The position numbers and the translations under genes are program-made. Positions 6,003-6,425 of a stretch of DNA of 6,425 bases are shown here, piece after piece. The first letter of the stretch is position 1, and every line of letters begins with the position of its first letter. The stretch is from NCBI GenBank assembly GCA_900313295.1, contig OMQS01000053.1:1-6425 (forward strand). Direction: 5' to 3'. Source of the stretch: an uncultured Eubacteriales bacterium. GTDB taxonomy: Bacteria > Bacillota > Clostridia > Oscillospirales > Oscillospiraceae. The notes beneath the pieces were generated by a model, which did not search any database, was not told the origin of the DNA, and saw only the letters and a list, made by a program, of their open reading frames with translations.

Positions 6003-6425
6003 TCACTCCTGAAACAAGGGGGTGGAAAGGTAACGGTCGCCGGTGTCCGGCAGCAGCGCCACAATGGTCTTGCCGGCGTTCTCCGGCCGGCGTGCCAGCT
6101 CGCCTGCGGCGTGGAGGGCAGCGCCGGAGCTGATGCCCACCAGCACGCCCTCGGTGCCGGCCAGCAGGCGGGTGGCGGCGTAAGCGTCCTTCTCCCACAC
6201 GGGGATCACCTCGTCCACCACGCTGCGGTCAAAGTTCTGGGGCACGAAGTTGGCGCCGATGCCCTGAATGCCGTGTCCGCCGGCCTTACCGCCGGAGAGC
6301 AGGGGGGAGGCCGCCGGCTCCACGGCCACAATCTTCACGTTGGGGTTCTTCTCCTTGAGATAACGTCCCACGCCGCTCACGGTGCCGCCGGTGCCCACGC
6401 CGGCCACGAAAATGTCCACCTGACC
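6003..6425 (-). CDS. cysK: Cysteine synthase (O-acetylserine sulfhydrylase), 5' end outside window
   Basis: This is the C-terminal 140 residues of a PLP enzyme that makes cysteine from O-acetylserine and sulfide. The frame is open to the window edge, and the GTG at 6419-6417 is an internal valine, not a start. About 165-170 residues should lie beyond, judged by the usual length of about 310. Visible family marks, numbered from the edge, are the PLP phosphate-binding loop GTGGT (11-15) followed by SGVGRYLKE, the IVAVEP strand (32-37), [11 protein letters not shown] (52-62), GISSGAA (97-103) whose serine contacts the PLP ring nitrogen, and the C-terminal [14 protein letters not shown] (125-138). 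The ending and lack of extra domains favour CysK over cystathionine beta-synthase. It precedes cysE by three bases, so the enzyme and its substrate supplier are made together. The operon promoter is outside the window. Confidence 0.96.
   Translation of the reverse strand, partial: GQVDIFVAGVGTGGTVSGVGRYLKEKNPNVKIVAVEPAASPLLSGGKAGGHGIQGIGANFVPQNFDRSVVDEVIPVWEKDAYAATRLLAGTEGVLVGISSGAALHAAGELARRPENAGKTIVALLPDTGDRYLSTPLFQE

Overview
The window is GC-rich and densely coded. It has strong AGGAGG-type ribosome binding sites, stem-plus-T-run terminators and short or overlapping gene junctions. Together with a 291-residue EpsC-type serine acetyltransferase, this suggests a high-GC Clostridia member, for example an Oscillospiraceae-like gut anaerobe. 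That placement is inferred from style and protein family, not from a marker gene.

Positions 1-3494 (+ strand) hold the end of a carbohydrate-uptake operon. Two inner-membrane permeases of a MalF/MalG-type ABC sugar importer overlap by one base. Six bases later comes malQ, a 4-alpha-glucanotransferase with all three GH77 catalytic acids. A strong terminator follows. The solute-binding protein presumably lies upstream. No ATPase gene is present, so a shared MsmK/MalK-type ATPase elsewhere is the likely motor. The pairing points to uptake of malto-oligosaccharides and their rearrangement in the cytoplasm.

Positions 3556-5113 (+ strand) hold a small regulated unit. A near-consensus sigma-A promoter has a palindrome filling its spacer, and drives a TetR-family regulator. 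After this comes a broken-looking reading frame for a tiny membrane protein, then a small alpha/beta hydrolase. The tiny frame overlaps the regulator's stop codon at one end and the hydrolase's start codon at the other, and one base out of a six-A run would make it continuous. This is the most unusual thing in the window.

Positions 5124-6425 (- strand) hold the distal end of a cysteine-synthesis operon: cysK (5' end outside the window), then cysE three bases later. It converges on the hydrolase unit across a shared, apparently bidirectional terminator.

No tRNA, rRNA, CRISPR array, insertion sequence or phage gene was seen. No gene-free stretch exceeds 300 bases; the longest, 3430-3614, holds the malQ terminator and the tetR promoter/operator.
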